From: Lepidodermella squamata
Taxonomy: Eukaryota > Gastrotricha
Assembly (NCBI GenBank): GCA_047495785.1
Contig: JBLDXI010000064.1
Location: 62,001 to 126,000 of the forward strand
Length of the DNA stretch: 64,000 nt
Direction: 5' to 3'
Shown here: piece after piece, positions 19,064 through 30,036 of the stretch
Layout of the letters: each line of letters begins with the position of its first letter
Position numbering within the stretch: the stretch's first letter is position 1
Notes under the pieces: generated by a model
What the model was told of the DNA's origin: nothing
Database searches by the model: none
What the model saw: only the letters and a program-made list of their open reading frames with translations
Made by a program: the position numbers and the translations under genes

Positions 19064-22000
19064 ATGATGGCTTGCCATTATTTTACTATGCTATCAGTTC
19101 TCATGATTGCGCTGATGGGCCAGGGAGTGTTAGCAGCGCGATCGCATGTGCGATGCTACTCACAGCTGAACAACCGGTTCAAATCCTGCAACGAAGCTTC
19201 CCAAGGCTGCGATGCACTCCGCGAGTATCAAGTGAGCTTTTCTATTATAATGATATCAGTTCTAAATACTGATTTCCCCTAACAGGATAATCAGGACTTC
19301 GCGAACGCGAGTGATTGCAATAAAGGCGTAAGATTTAATTACACATGATCACTGATGATTCCTTACAACGATTTTTGGCAACAGAGCGTTGTTATGTGCT
19401 ACAAATTCGAGGTTCTTACTCCGTGGTGCGTGCCTGGAAACATCGGATGCGACGAGGTGAACGAAATGACGGTATGTTGTTTTGAACATTTTTCTGCGAG
19501 ATTTTTCGCCTCACCACCATTCATGCGGATTTCCGGGCCCTGGAATTTTATCAAACTCATAGGCCTAAATACAACAAAATCAATCTTTGTCCCATTTTTC
19601 GGGTTCGATTCGTCGTGAGTTGAGGAGTCCATCGAAGTCCCATAGTCATAGCACTCACACCTGAGAAGCATTTAAGTCCCTAAGATGAGTCAAGTCCACC
19701 TTAACAAAATGAATTTAACACCAGGAAAAAAATCACCCTAATTAGGGCGACGAAAAATTAGCTTGTGAAATCCTCCCAATTAGGGCCTCAATTAGGCGTG
19801 AGTATCCTCATTCCCCATTTTTCATAATTTATCGGAATTCATGCTCAAAAAGTGAAGTCATTCCATGAACATGATTTAATTGTGTATTAATTACGAAATT
19901 TGACGATTTTCATTGCAAATCTTGAGATGGGTACTATTTGAAATGTTGCCACGTAACAGAATAAGGCGCTCACTCATGTCTAACGCATTCCATTTTCAAT
20001 TGATCAGTGATACATTTATTTTAGTTCATTTTGCCTACATTGTATTGCTATCGATTCAATATGATTTACTATTATAAGTGAAAAGTTACACAAGAACCAA
20101 CAAAGGGAAAACAATGGGATTCCAGAATTAGATATCTAATTTTTTGGCTCCTCCAGGTGTATACTTTTTGTTCTTGTATTATTGCTCGCAATAATTAAGC
20201 CCGGGAATAAGGGTCATTTAGAATTTTGGAATTAAATTATTTCCGAGAAATTTTCGAAACTCAGTTTCCAATGAATTCCGATACCGTAACTGGGTTCATG
20301 TCTTAGGTAGATGAAACAGGGTGCATTTTTTCTGGTGAATGCAGCCGAGATGGCTATTATTGCTAAAAACCTAGGTTTTGCCTCACTCACTCATATTTTT
20401 TGCCTCATCCAGGAGCTGAGGTGTTTTCTAGCACCCAGCCGAAGGAACGTCCTGTGGATTTTCCAGCCAATTTCTGATTGGGGTCCCGGAGCTGCATCCC
20501 TTTACTTCACACTCTATTTGCCTCTATGAAATTTTTCCGCTGATTTCGAGTCCAGACTAGAGATGTTCCGGTTCCAAAAAACCGCCGGTTCTAACCGGGT
20601 TGAACCCGGTTTTTTCGAACCGAAACCGCCCGGTTCCATTTTTTTCCAGCTTCAAAAACCGCCGGTTCGCGGTTATGCTATACATAGCTGGACCAGCAGT
20701 AATTTGTGTTTTCCATGGTAGATATTCCAGGTTTCACTATGTGTTACAGCTGCATTATTCAGTGCTGTCACTATTAGCTTAGGCTTAATTAATGGAGGTA
20801 GCCATGTGGGCAGAAAAAGGTATGCACATTTTTTCGAAAAATTGGATTTTCGCATGAATTTAAACGTTAATTCCTTTTTACCAATGATTGCCACAACAAA
20901 CTAACGCTGCCATTCGATTCCTCGTGAAATTTTGGTCTAGACGAAGTATCACAAAAGGTATTTGAGAAAAAAAATAAAATTCAGAGCATCCCGGCAATAA
21001 AGCAATAAAATAATTTATGACCCCTAATTATCTCGATAACCATGATAGCTATAAAAATTCTGAAAAAAGATTCAGAGTCCCCGCCCCAATTTCTGAGGGG
21101 GATTTCGACATGAAAAGAAGCGGTTTTGCCGTTCTTCTTTGAAAATTGAAATACAGAGGAAATTTCCCGCTAGCTTAATTGGGATCGGAAGTAATAATGA
21201 TTTCACGATATCTCGGGTTTCATTTTTCCAACAATGCTAAAAATTTATATTCCAGGGTAGAATTTCACGCTGAAGACACTGGGACCGTTTGTTTCTTTGT
21301 CTGAGCAACGGATTATCGAGTATCGATTATTGGCGATTGATCATGAATGATTAATTTTATCTTAAATAGCGGAACCCGCGGTTAACCGCCGGTTAAACCG
21401 AAATAACCGGGTTACACCTCAAAAAGTTCGGAACCGAACCGAACCGAACCGGACAGATTAAAAATGGAACCGGAACATCTCTAGTCCAGACTGCTATTAG
21501 TCCCAAGGTTAATATGGGTTGAACTTACACCTCGTTCGAGGAAATAAATTTCAGGCCCGAAATAAATGTCAGATGGCGACAGTAAGATCATTAAGCACTT
21601 AGAAAGGTCAGGGACTAATTTGTTCGATCAATACACGTAGAATCCCAGGGAAATGTATGACATTTTGGTTACCCAGGCAGTTCCTTCTTGGTTCGGATAA
21701 ATATATGCAAGTCCCTTTATGTAAATGTCAGGGGTACATAAACGTTCGAAAAAATAAATGTCATGCTTTTTTTCGGGCAAAACTGTTTATATCAATCTCT
21801 TTTTCCAGCTCCTTGAATTTGGGAATTCAACATCGAATTACAAGCGATCATTCAGCGAGTGCGAATTGCGAGTAGATCAGTTCGAAGTGAGATTTTTCAT
21901 ATTTCCCTTTTCAAGCGCAACATTCCATCCTTAGAATCAACGATTTCGCCGTTGTACTACCAAAAACTCATCGGTTAAACTCAAAACATGCGTACCAGAT

Positions 22001-25000
22001 CCATACTTCTGTCCAAAAGATTGGGTGAGCTCTCGCATTTTCAATTGTGATGGCCATTCAGCAAGGCTAGTTGGTAATCGTTTTCGTTTTCTTTTTCCTT
22101 TTTCAGAAAACCGAGCCAACTTTCTATGAGAACCTTAGCTCCTGCATCTCTGATTTACGTAAGTTGACTATAATTCATAAAACCTAAAATTATGGCTATT
22201 TCCTGTAAACTGTGAGAATTGTTGAAATTTTCATTCACCATTTGTATTTCTTATAATTTCAGGTGTTGTCCCCGTCAGCCAGAAAAAACACATCCGTTGC
22301 TTCGATACTAGAACACTTCAGTTCACCGACTGTAGGCCGAAAGGATCTGGCTGCTTTGATAACAATGAGACTCTTTATTCTACTGATGTATACATTAACC
22401 GCGATAACTGCCTGAAAGGGGTAACATGAATGTATCGAAGTGAATTCATTGCTTTACCCGCCCTTTGATACAGAACGCGGTTCAATGCAAAGATGATTCT
22501 GGAAGCCAGTCTTGCCACGCAATTTGCCCTCAAAACACAACTCAGGTACAACCAATATTTTTTAAATTAGATGAAGATTCCATCGGTTTTTATTTCTCAA
22601 TATAGAGCAAACTTTACTTTTCTGCGACGAATTTTCAATTCAACCACGAAAACTGCATCACAGATATCACGGTATTTCTTGCATGCGGAAAAATGAAAAT
22701 GAAAAACCCTGAAATTGCCAAAGTATCAAACATCAATCACAATCAGGACTACTACACAATGCAACAATCGAAACGCAAGGCCTTGAAAAGAACGCCTTAA
22801 CACCTTTGAAATCATTTTTTTCTGGGAAGTCCTTGAAACGTATCAAAATTGCAATTTCATTTTGCTCACGCATGTAAATTAAATTTTAAGAACAGCATTT
22901 TTTATTCTGAACTGCTTTCCTCTGTAGAGCCAATCTCCTTGCTATTTTATCCAATAATATGCTTTGAAAATAATGCAGGGAGCTTTAGCTAACGCTCTTT
23001 TTAAAGATTTTTACTGCTGAAAGAGTGACTAAAAATGAACCAAATTTTCGCAATATTCAAGTTTTATGAAAACCATCAGGCGACCCCAGCGACCCTCGGC
23101 TGACTCGGCGACCAACAAAAAAAGGGCCCTCGACCCCCAGTTTGAGAAACACTGAATTAATGGCTAAAATGAGTTATTGTTCAAGTAGTAAGTGAGATGT
23201 TAAAGCTGGCAAAATTGTCGACGAAATCGGCCAGCTCGGCCTTGATGACGGCGCACTTCTGCATCAATGTTTCGACCTTTTCATCTAAATTTCGTCTAGG
23301 GCAAGACGTTGAGAAACAGGCTCGAAAACAGGCGTTGATGGACCGAGTGACGCAACCGACTGCTCGGAGCGCAGGTAAATTGGCGAGGATCACTTCCCGA
23401 AGCCGGCGCGACCCCGTTTAGCGGCGATGGGGCTTGGCGGTCTTTAGCGACGGTCTTTAGCGGACGCCGTTCTCCCGTGGCCTCGCGGCGGCCCGGCAGC
23501 GATGATACCGGGCGTATCAGCATCGACAGCCTCGTTAGTGGCAGCGGCAGATTTCGCGCGGCGAGTACCAGCCATGATTTTGAAACATGATATTTAAAAA
23601 TTTCCAAAACTCAAAACTTGTAATCGAGTTTTTCGCGTGCTTTCGTGTCGATAAATAAGCAACACGGCGTGGCGTGCTCCATTTGTAGCATGAGCAGCAA
23701 CATGACACAGATTAATTAGCGCGCGCATTGGTTTTCATGCATTAGTCGTCGCATTAGAGGCTTTTACACTGGCTTTCTTCCCAAACAACTTCAACGCGTT
23801 GAAAGTTCAAACCTAATTACAGTCAGCCCTCGCCATAGCGTACTTCATGGCTGTACACTTTCCGCCATCGTGCACATTTTTCCACGGTCAATGCGAGATT
23901 GTATAGGAGTATGCATACTTTCCTCTCGCTGCTGTGCACTTTCAGCTGGGTACACAATTCGGCTGCGTACACCTTTTCCGGCGGTCCCGCCTACACATAA
24001 ACTGTAGAAAACTCTCCCGAAAGTGTACACTTTCGTCCAAAAGAGCGGAGAAAGTCTGGTCCGCGCATTTATATATGACTCTCAAAAAGCGCGCCTTAGC
24101 AATTATGTAACTTTATTTTCATCGCAGAAAGGATTTTTTCGATGTGTGGCAAACGTTGATGGTGCAGTTCGATGCGTGTCTAACGTAACGGGTTGCGACG
24201 CTGTCAAGGAGCTGAGAATCCCAATCGATGTCGTTTACCCGAATACGACCAGTTGCAGGAAAGCCGCTAAGAGGTACTTCAGGATAGGTACTTCATCTTT
24301 CACCTGGGAACAAGTGACAGCGCGTTTCGAATTTCTAAATGCGACTTTAGCGACTGTGAGATCAAGTGAAGAGCTCGAGCGATTCCTCAACGTTCTCTAT
24401 GGTGATAAAGGTTCTTGGGTTGGCTTGACTCGAGAGAATGGCGTTTTGAAGTGGATAGATGGCTCTGATTACACTGGCATGCCGAAATTGGATTACTATG
24501 ATGGATACAGGGATGGCTGCTATCATATACGTGCAAGAATAATCGATGAAAACCCTGACTATTCAGTCGGATATTTCCGCTGTGATCAGCCATTACGTTC
24601 GGCGATTCTCGAAACATTCAGACCCGAGGAGAAGGTAAGTGCACCTGGGTTGTTGTGAGGCAGCATCATTTTGAGCTGGTGCCAATTTTAAGTAATCACC
24701 TCGGGGACGAAACTAGGAAAAATTTCATTTTATTTTCGACGACAATCACACCTCTTGGTAGACTTTTATTACTATCAACGTCCTCTCGGTATCTCGAACG
24801 GATTTGTACGATACTTGCTTTAATAGAAAGGGGTTAAACCAGTGTACGACTTCCAAGACAGGGCATGCTAGTGTGGTTGCTAGCTGGATTAACCCAGGGC
24901 TTCTCAACGCCCAACCCTTGACGACCCAAAAATAAAAAATTCTTACCAGGCTGCGACCCCTAGAAGAATTTTCCATTTTTTCCGTTTCTCAGAGTGGGAA

Positions 25001-26060
25001 AATATGCTGAAAATTTCGAGATTCTACGTCAAAGCTATAAAATATCACTATATTAGCATAAGGTTTTCCTGGTTTTGTTCAAACTTTCCACGAATCGGAT
25101 TCTTAACCGCAATTTAAGCCGGTTATCAGTCGAATATTATTGGAGCGAATAATAAATAGCAAGCGAAGCGAGCTTCAGCTGACGCTATTTTGTAAGATTT
25201 TTTCTTGGGATTATGCCAAAAATGAACCAAATATTCCCAATTTACGAGGTTTATGAAAATCATCAGGCGACCCCCAGTTTGAGAAACCCTGGATTATCCC
25301 CAATCTCGACCAGACCAAGTGTGCGAAGTAGGATCCGGGAGCTTGTTTTCTATCACCGAGCCGAAAAAAACCAAAGGGTCTCTTGTGTGGTTTTTTTCAG
25401 CCTTCCTCTTGCTGAAGTCCCGGACACCCCAGCAACCCTGTACTTTGTACCCTGACCAGACAAGACAACGAAATGAGAAATCTAATCTGAGAAGTTTTGA
25501 ACCGTGTATTAAGGGAAAATCTTTTACACGTTCTCCCTTCGCCAGGTTTTCAGTCGAATTTTGGCAAATTCAGGAAAAATATTTCTTAGCAGCGCCGTAC
25601 CCTGGAAATCCTTGAAAACATTGATCTAGTTTTCACGAGGGCGTCTAAATTTAATTTAATGTAGGGTCCGAATGCCTTCAGGGTTGTGTCAAACTTCGAA
25701 GTGCCGAATTTCACACAAGACAGAGCGAGAAAGAGGTGTTTACGCGTTGCACCAGACGGGCGATTGGCAATCATTGCTGACGAGGCAGATCGTCAAGCTG
25801 TATACACGTCGATGGTGAGTGAGAATGTTAAAAAAACCTACGTCGGTTTGAGGAAAACAAACGGCCAGTGGTTGTGGGGCGATGGTACCCCGTATGTTGG
25901 CATTCCACCATGGGGCTCGGGCAAGCCGGATGGTGCCACGTTGGGCTATTGTGTTGGCCTGGCGACTATCGAATCAGGCTCATTGGTGTTGACGGACGGC
26001 TCTTGCGATGAGCCATCTGCCGAGGCAGCAGTCTGCGAGTCGAATATGATTCCTAAGTGA
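19064..26060 (+). CDS. Lectin gene D: secreted Cys-module protein with CTLD1 and CTLD2 (571 aa)
   Basis: Eleven exons: 19064-19231, 19286-19327, 19385-19471, 21809-21886, 21935-22024, 22107-22158, 22263-22420, 22474-22545, 22606-22671, 24128-24634 and 25665-26060, joining to 572 codons. Exon 1 gives a signal peptide (MLSVLMIALMGQGVLAA) and RCYSQLNNRFKSC. Then come module 1 (MCYKFEVLTPWCVPGNIGC), module 2 (RRCTTKNSSVKLKTCVP) and module 3 (HIRCFDTRTLQFTDC, YINRDNCLKG). CTLD1 (residues about 272-440) starts with its own A/B part (FRCVANVDGAVRC), then LATVRSSEELERF, WVGLTRENGVLKWIDGSDY. CTLD2 (441-571) has LAIIADEADRQAVY, WLWGDGTPYVGIPPW and CVGLATIESGSLVLTDGSC. Introns 3, 9 and 10 are swollen by transposon insertions. 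AATAAA lies 120 bp after the stop. No canonical Ca/sugar motif is seen. Confidence 0.88.
20558..21483. mobile_element. Non-autonomous hAT-like element, 926 bp, in an intron of gene D
   Basis: Inverted termini TAGAGATGTTCCGGTTCC (20558) and GGAACCGGAACATCTCTA (ending 21483) are flanked by an exact 8-bp duplication GTCCAGAC (20550-20557, 21484-21491). Both end regions are packed with GGTTC/ACCGG units (CCGCCGGTT, AACCGGG). No transposase frame is present. A diverged relative is at about 45420-45790. Confidence 0.8.
23181..23580 (-). other. GC-rich island with broken coding-like frames in a gene D intron
   Basis: In AT-rich surroundings, this stretch reads on the minus strand as MAGTRRAKSAAATNEAVDAD (from about 23574) and then breaks. 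A later frame reads DEKVETLMQKCAVIKAELAD near 23210. Base composition differs sharply from the neighbours. It looks like a decayed inserted gene or TE part of unknown family, and a product is not supported. Confidence 0.35.
23840..24040. repeat. Cluster of GTRCACTTTC-like repeats
   Basis: Variants of GTACACTTTC/GTGCACTTTC recur near 23853, 23872, 23933, 23970 and 24021 (the last followed by TCGTCC), with short inverted copies such as GAAAGTGTACACTTTC at 24017. The cluster is upstream of the CTLD1 exon of D. It may be an old satellite or TE end. Confidence 0.45.
24895..25291. mobile_element. hAT MITE, 397 bp, in the intron between the CTLD exons of gene D
   Basis: The left end CAGGGCTTCTCAACG and the right end TTTGAGAAACCCTG form the widespread hAT-type terminus (CAGGGNTTCTCAA). 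Flanks GATTAACC and GATTATCC (24887-24894, 25292-25299) match in 7 of 8 positions, a slightly decayed target duplication. A related right end (CCCCCAGTTTGAGAAACACTG) lies at about 23131-23151 in the preceding intron. Confidence 0.7.
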
Positions 26061-26179
26061 CCACAGTGACGCCAGGTGAAAACAAGAAATGATAAGTAGC
26101 CGCTGATGTGTGACTGATGTGTGACAGATGAGAGTTGAGATTATGTTTGCGACTGGTATGCCTGGTGCCTGGCTACGCC

Positions 26180-26185
26180 AATAAA
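26180..26185 (+). promoter_or_regulatory. Poly(A) signal AATAAA of gene D
   Basis: Canonical hexamer 120 bp downstream of the gene D stop codon. Confidence 0.55.
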
Positions 26186-26641
26186 GAAATGTAAATAGCT
26201 TATTGCGTTGAAATTGTTTTTCGTCTGATAACAAAATCTCTCAGATAGCGAAATGCCGCATGGGATGTTAGAAATCATTTTGTCGAATCTGCGCGAATGA
26301 TGAAATCCCGAAGAATTTTCGATTTCACGGAACAACATTCGCAATTTATGCCTCTTTTTCAAGGATAACGATTCTCTTCCATGGTTGCTTTCCACCAGTT
26401 CTGCTCAGGTTTTCGCATATTTCACAAGCTTCAAAAACATACCTTATATTTTTATTCACATACTTTTCTTGCGGAAAGAGAGCGAAGACAGGGAGAAAAT
26501 AAGTTTTAAAGATTTGGTTGCTTTTGCTGTTGAACTTAACCGACTTCATAACTGAGCACCATCAGCTTTATTGTGATGAATTTGAGATGAATGGTATTTG
26601 CCTTCACATTTTCTTGGCAAGACTCATCTAAATTGTAATTA

Positions 26642-27204
26642 CCGTATTTCTCGAAAATATACACCGGGGTATATTTGGGATTGAACGAACAATTTTTTAT
26701 GGTTGTAATCGGGGCGGGGGATATTTTCGAGGTGCGGTATATTAATGATCCATCACAAATTTCCCAGAACAAGGCTAAATAGTGCCAACGCCGCTGTTGT
26801 TTTATTTTCTATTGGACCGAAATATGATGAAGTGAGGATAAGCAAAGCTTATTTTTGTGTAAATTCAAATAATATACGATCGGACCACGTTATCAGCCAT
26901 AAATCAGTAATACTGGACGATTATTTGATAATGAATGGTCTGGACCGTGAACACAGCCTCTCCCACTTCGCCCTTCCTGCCTTTATTGGGATAACACTTA
27001 TAATATATAATATTATGCCCAGCCCAAGTTGAGCAACAGACTTATGGGGTGATTATTAAGATTTTGTTAATTTTTTACTCGCGCTCCGAGTGACGGGTTA
27101 GTAGTTAGAGGTGCGGTATATGTATGATAAAACGGAAAGTTTCGCAGGGTTGTATTCGGGGTGGGGGATATTATCGAGATGCGGTATATTTTCGAGAAAT
27201 GCGG
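26642..27204. mobile_element. TA-flanked MITE, 563 bp
   Basis: Termini CCGTATTTCTCGAAAATATA and TATATTTTCGAGAAATGCGG are inverted repeats with TA on both outsides. Inner blocks GGGGCGGGGGATATTTTCGA (about 26714) and GGGGTGGGGGATATTATCGA (about 27159), and two GTGCGGTATAT copies, repeat near both ends. There is no coding capacity. It lies between D and E. Confidence 0.65.
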
Positions 27205-27308
27205 TAAATACGCTCCATCAACACATCTTTCGGTCCGCATCAGTCAGCCTCAGGAAAGTCGAAAAAATGATTCAGAAATTAGGAAAAAGAGTTGGTAATT
27301 GCCATTTT

Positions 27309-27340
27309 AATCCCAATCCCAATCCCAATCCCAACTAATC
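27309..27340 (+). repeat. AATCCC microsatellite
   Basis: Four tandem AATCCC units, then an interrupted one. Confidence 0.8.
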
Positions 27341-27522
27341 CCAAGTCCCCAGTGTTGCATGTTATGTGTTATGTGCTGTTTTATTTCTCGCACTTTTTTA
27401 ACCCTGATATTTTATTTCCAATATTACTTGTTCTCCATCAAAATGTTATCACTGCAGAAGACTCTAGGACTTAATTTCTTCCTTACAAGAGCGACTGTTC
27501 AATACACTCTCTATCGGTGTTT

Positions 27523-29458
27523 TCATTTTTGACATAGATAGCCCTCTGCAGAGGACGCGTCGCAAGAGCCATCCTTCAGTTCAAGCGAACCAGACTCAAT
27601 CGTCGCTAGACCAACGCAATAGCCCAGCTGTGCACCATTCGGCATGCCTGCAGCCCAAGGCGGAATCCCAGCGTAAACGCTCCCATCGCCCCACAGCCAC
27701 GTGCCATTCACCTTTGAAAGGTCGATGTACACCCAAGACTGATGCGATTTTGCAATAGCAGCGTATGCAGCTTGAGCTTCAACCTGACTTTTGATTGTGG
27801 CCAATCGAGCGGCTGGAGACCATCTCAAACAGGCCGTTTTAGCGTTGCTTTGCAAAATAGGACCTTCTCTAGATTGCACATCGAAACCTCGGAAAATCTT
27901 GACCTAAAATTGCAAATTAAAGTAGATGACTTCTACCAAAATTCAAGGAATTCACATTTGTAATGTCTGCAAGGCAGTAGCCATGATTTTGTTGAAATAT
28001 CGACCCGTTTGAATACATTTTCGCCTGCAATAGGATAACGAAAAATGAAGAATTTAGCGGACAGATACAATTTACCTGCGTGAATGATTTCGGGCAAATC
28101 GAATAGCAAGATTTGTTTCCAGCTGCGTCAAGGCATTGAACCGCATTCTTTTCAGGAAAACATTTTTTCAAAAAAGCTGACATGAAGCTCCACAAATGAA
28201 TTACCCCAATCAAACAATTTTCGCGATTCATGTAGACGCTGGGTGAGTAAAGCTGGGTCTCGGTGTTGGCAAAGCAGCCGCTGCTTTGAGGTCGACAGCT
28301 GTTGAAAATCCCATTCGAGGAATTGAAACAACGGACGTGCTGGGTCTCGCTTGTCGGCACAGTCACTGCGAGTAACAAATTTCGATCATTCGATTTATAT
28401 AAGGCTTAAAAACACCCACATTCTCCGTTGGTACACAATGTAAGATTCATGTACACAGTCGATTCAGTTGCCTGGAAAAATCATGTAACAGTCATCGGAA
28501 ATCATGGAAAACAAAAGTAGGCCATCAGTTGGTCATATGTTACCCAATTGTTCGGACAAGTGAAATTGTTGGGGACACATGTTTGGATATCGCCGTTTAA
28601 CGTACAGCGCCTGAATTGCAGGGTCTAAGAGGGAGAGCTTTAACATATAAATCAATGTCAATAAATGGCCTTACGCTGAATCCAGCCTTTTTCGCCTCGC
28701 AAGCGTTGAAGTTGTATTTGAAGCTCAAAGTTGGCGTTGAATTTGCGAACAGGAAGAGCTGATAAACATAGGACATTATATGAAATTAGGCTGTCGTTCA
28801 AACTCTTTCGTATTACTAGTAAAGATGAGCTTGTGGTGATTAAAAAAATTAGGAACTCACATTCATTTCATCTTGAGGATTACAGCCAATGTTATTTGGC
28901 ACGCAGGACGGAGTCAGTGATTCGTATTTGTAGCACATGCGACAATTCTGTTAATATAAAGAAATAATAACGGACTATAATTCTCACGGAGGTAAATTAA
29001 ATATAACCACTATCCGAAAATCTCACGAAAACCATTTGGGAACGCGCCAGGTATCGTTCATCTTTTGTTTTAAAATTGAGAAAAAATATCGGGAAACGTT
29101 GACTGCAAGCTTTCGAGTTGATTTTATTGTTGTTTTAAGGTAACATCTTTTGCGATTGAGAAATTGTGGTATTAACAACAGAAATTCACTTACACCACGA
29201 TTGCAGCTGCCTTCCCTAGGAAAAACAGGCCCAAGCTGGAGAAGAATTTTTATAAAATTGCCGTCGTCAAATTATTGCTGAAATAACTTGAAATTGGGAA
29301 AGCGGATCACAAGCTTTGGCTGCTTTGACGCAGGACGTGAATTTAGCATTCAACTGCGAGAAGCATCGCACCCAGTTCAGCGACTTCGTTTTACTGGAAA
29401 CTGGGCTGATCAGGACCAGAACGGCCACATACAGCAAAGCAAAGTGGATGGATTTCAT
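27523..29458 (-). CDS. Lectin gene E: secreted Cys-module protein with CTLD2 only (399 aa)
   Basis: Ten exons on the minus strand: 29288-29458, 29194-29235, 28861-28947, 28675-28758, 28544-28624, 28420-28471, 28205-28365, 28076-28147, 27956-28024 and 27523-27903, joining to 400 codons. The protein has a signal peptide (MKSIHFALLYVAVLVLISPV), RCFSQLNAKFTSC, MCYKYESLTPSCVPNNIGC, RRCTLNGDIQTC, HVRCFNSSNGIFNSC, a C-part (SCYSICPKSFTQ) and a CTLD (residues about 274-399) with LATIKSQVEAQAAYAAI, WVYIDLSKVNGTWLWGDG, PPWAAGMPNGAQLGYC and YLCQ. Its module exons resemble F and G, but the CTLD1 exon is absent: the CTLD2-type exon follows module 3 directly. It is divergent to gene F, with a 578-bp shared upstream region. 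Confidence 0.88.
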
Positions 29459-30036
29459 ATGAATCAGAATCTAGAATGACGTAGAGCGAAGTAGGACCAC
29501 AGAACTGAAAGCAAGTTTAATTCTAGAAAATCACATTAGTATTGGGTGCAACGGCCGAAAATTGTCACCAATCTAGGCTATTTCTGCTTTGATCTAACAA
29601 ATTGTCACGTCCTAATTCTCTCAATTGTCCATAACGCATTCCACTGATGGCCTGATTTACATTAAGCATTGTCCTTTGTGATTCTTTGTATTTTTGCGAT
29701 TAAGGTTCTAAAACACTCTCAAATCCTGAACTAATTTGCGCCAATAATTGTCTTACAATTTGTTTTTCGTCTATTATTTTGCATTGTTTGCACTTGTGAC
29801 AATCAGGCCAATGTTATCATTTTCAATGTATTGTCCAAGGCATTGTGGACAATATTTTGATTGCACGCGATCGACCACCGCGTTTTTCATTAATTGGCTA
29901 AGCGTGCTCCAATCTCCAATCAACAGGATGGTTCGAAAAATCACGTTATGGCCATCTTCAAATCATTTATTCAACTTTTCAGCTGATAACAATTTAGTTT
30001 AATTTTGAAATCTTCAAAATAGTGTATTTATTACTG
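29459..30036. promoter_or_regulatory. Shared upstream region of divergent lectin genes E and F
   Basis: It holds no gene. A motif conserved with the gene G upstream region lies at 29738-29752. A short GAGCGAAGTAGGACC stretch (about 29481) matches the terminus of the hAT MITE at 5205. Several ATTGTC/GACAAT boxes occur between 29560 and 29860. Confidence 0.45.
29738..29752 (+). promoter_or_regulatory. Conserved upstream box of gene F
   Basis: GCGCCAATAATTGTC is identical to 33039-33053 upstream of gene G, 299 bp before the F start codon and 266 bp before that of G. H and J have a weaker relative (GACCTGAATTGCCCAAAAAA) upstream. It may be a regulatory site or simply residual homology from the duplication. 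Confidence 0.4.
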
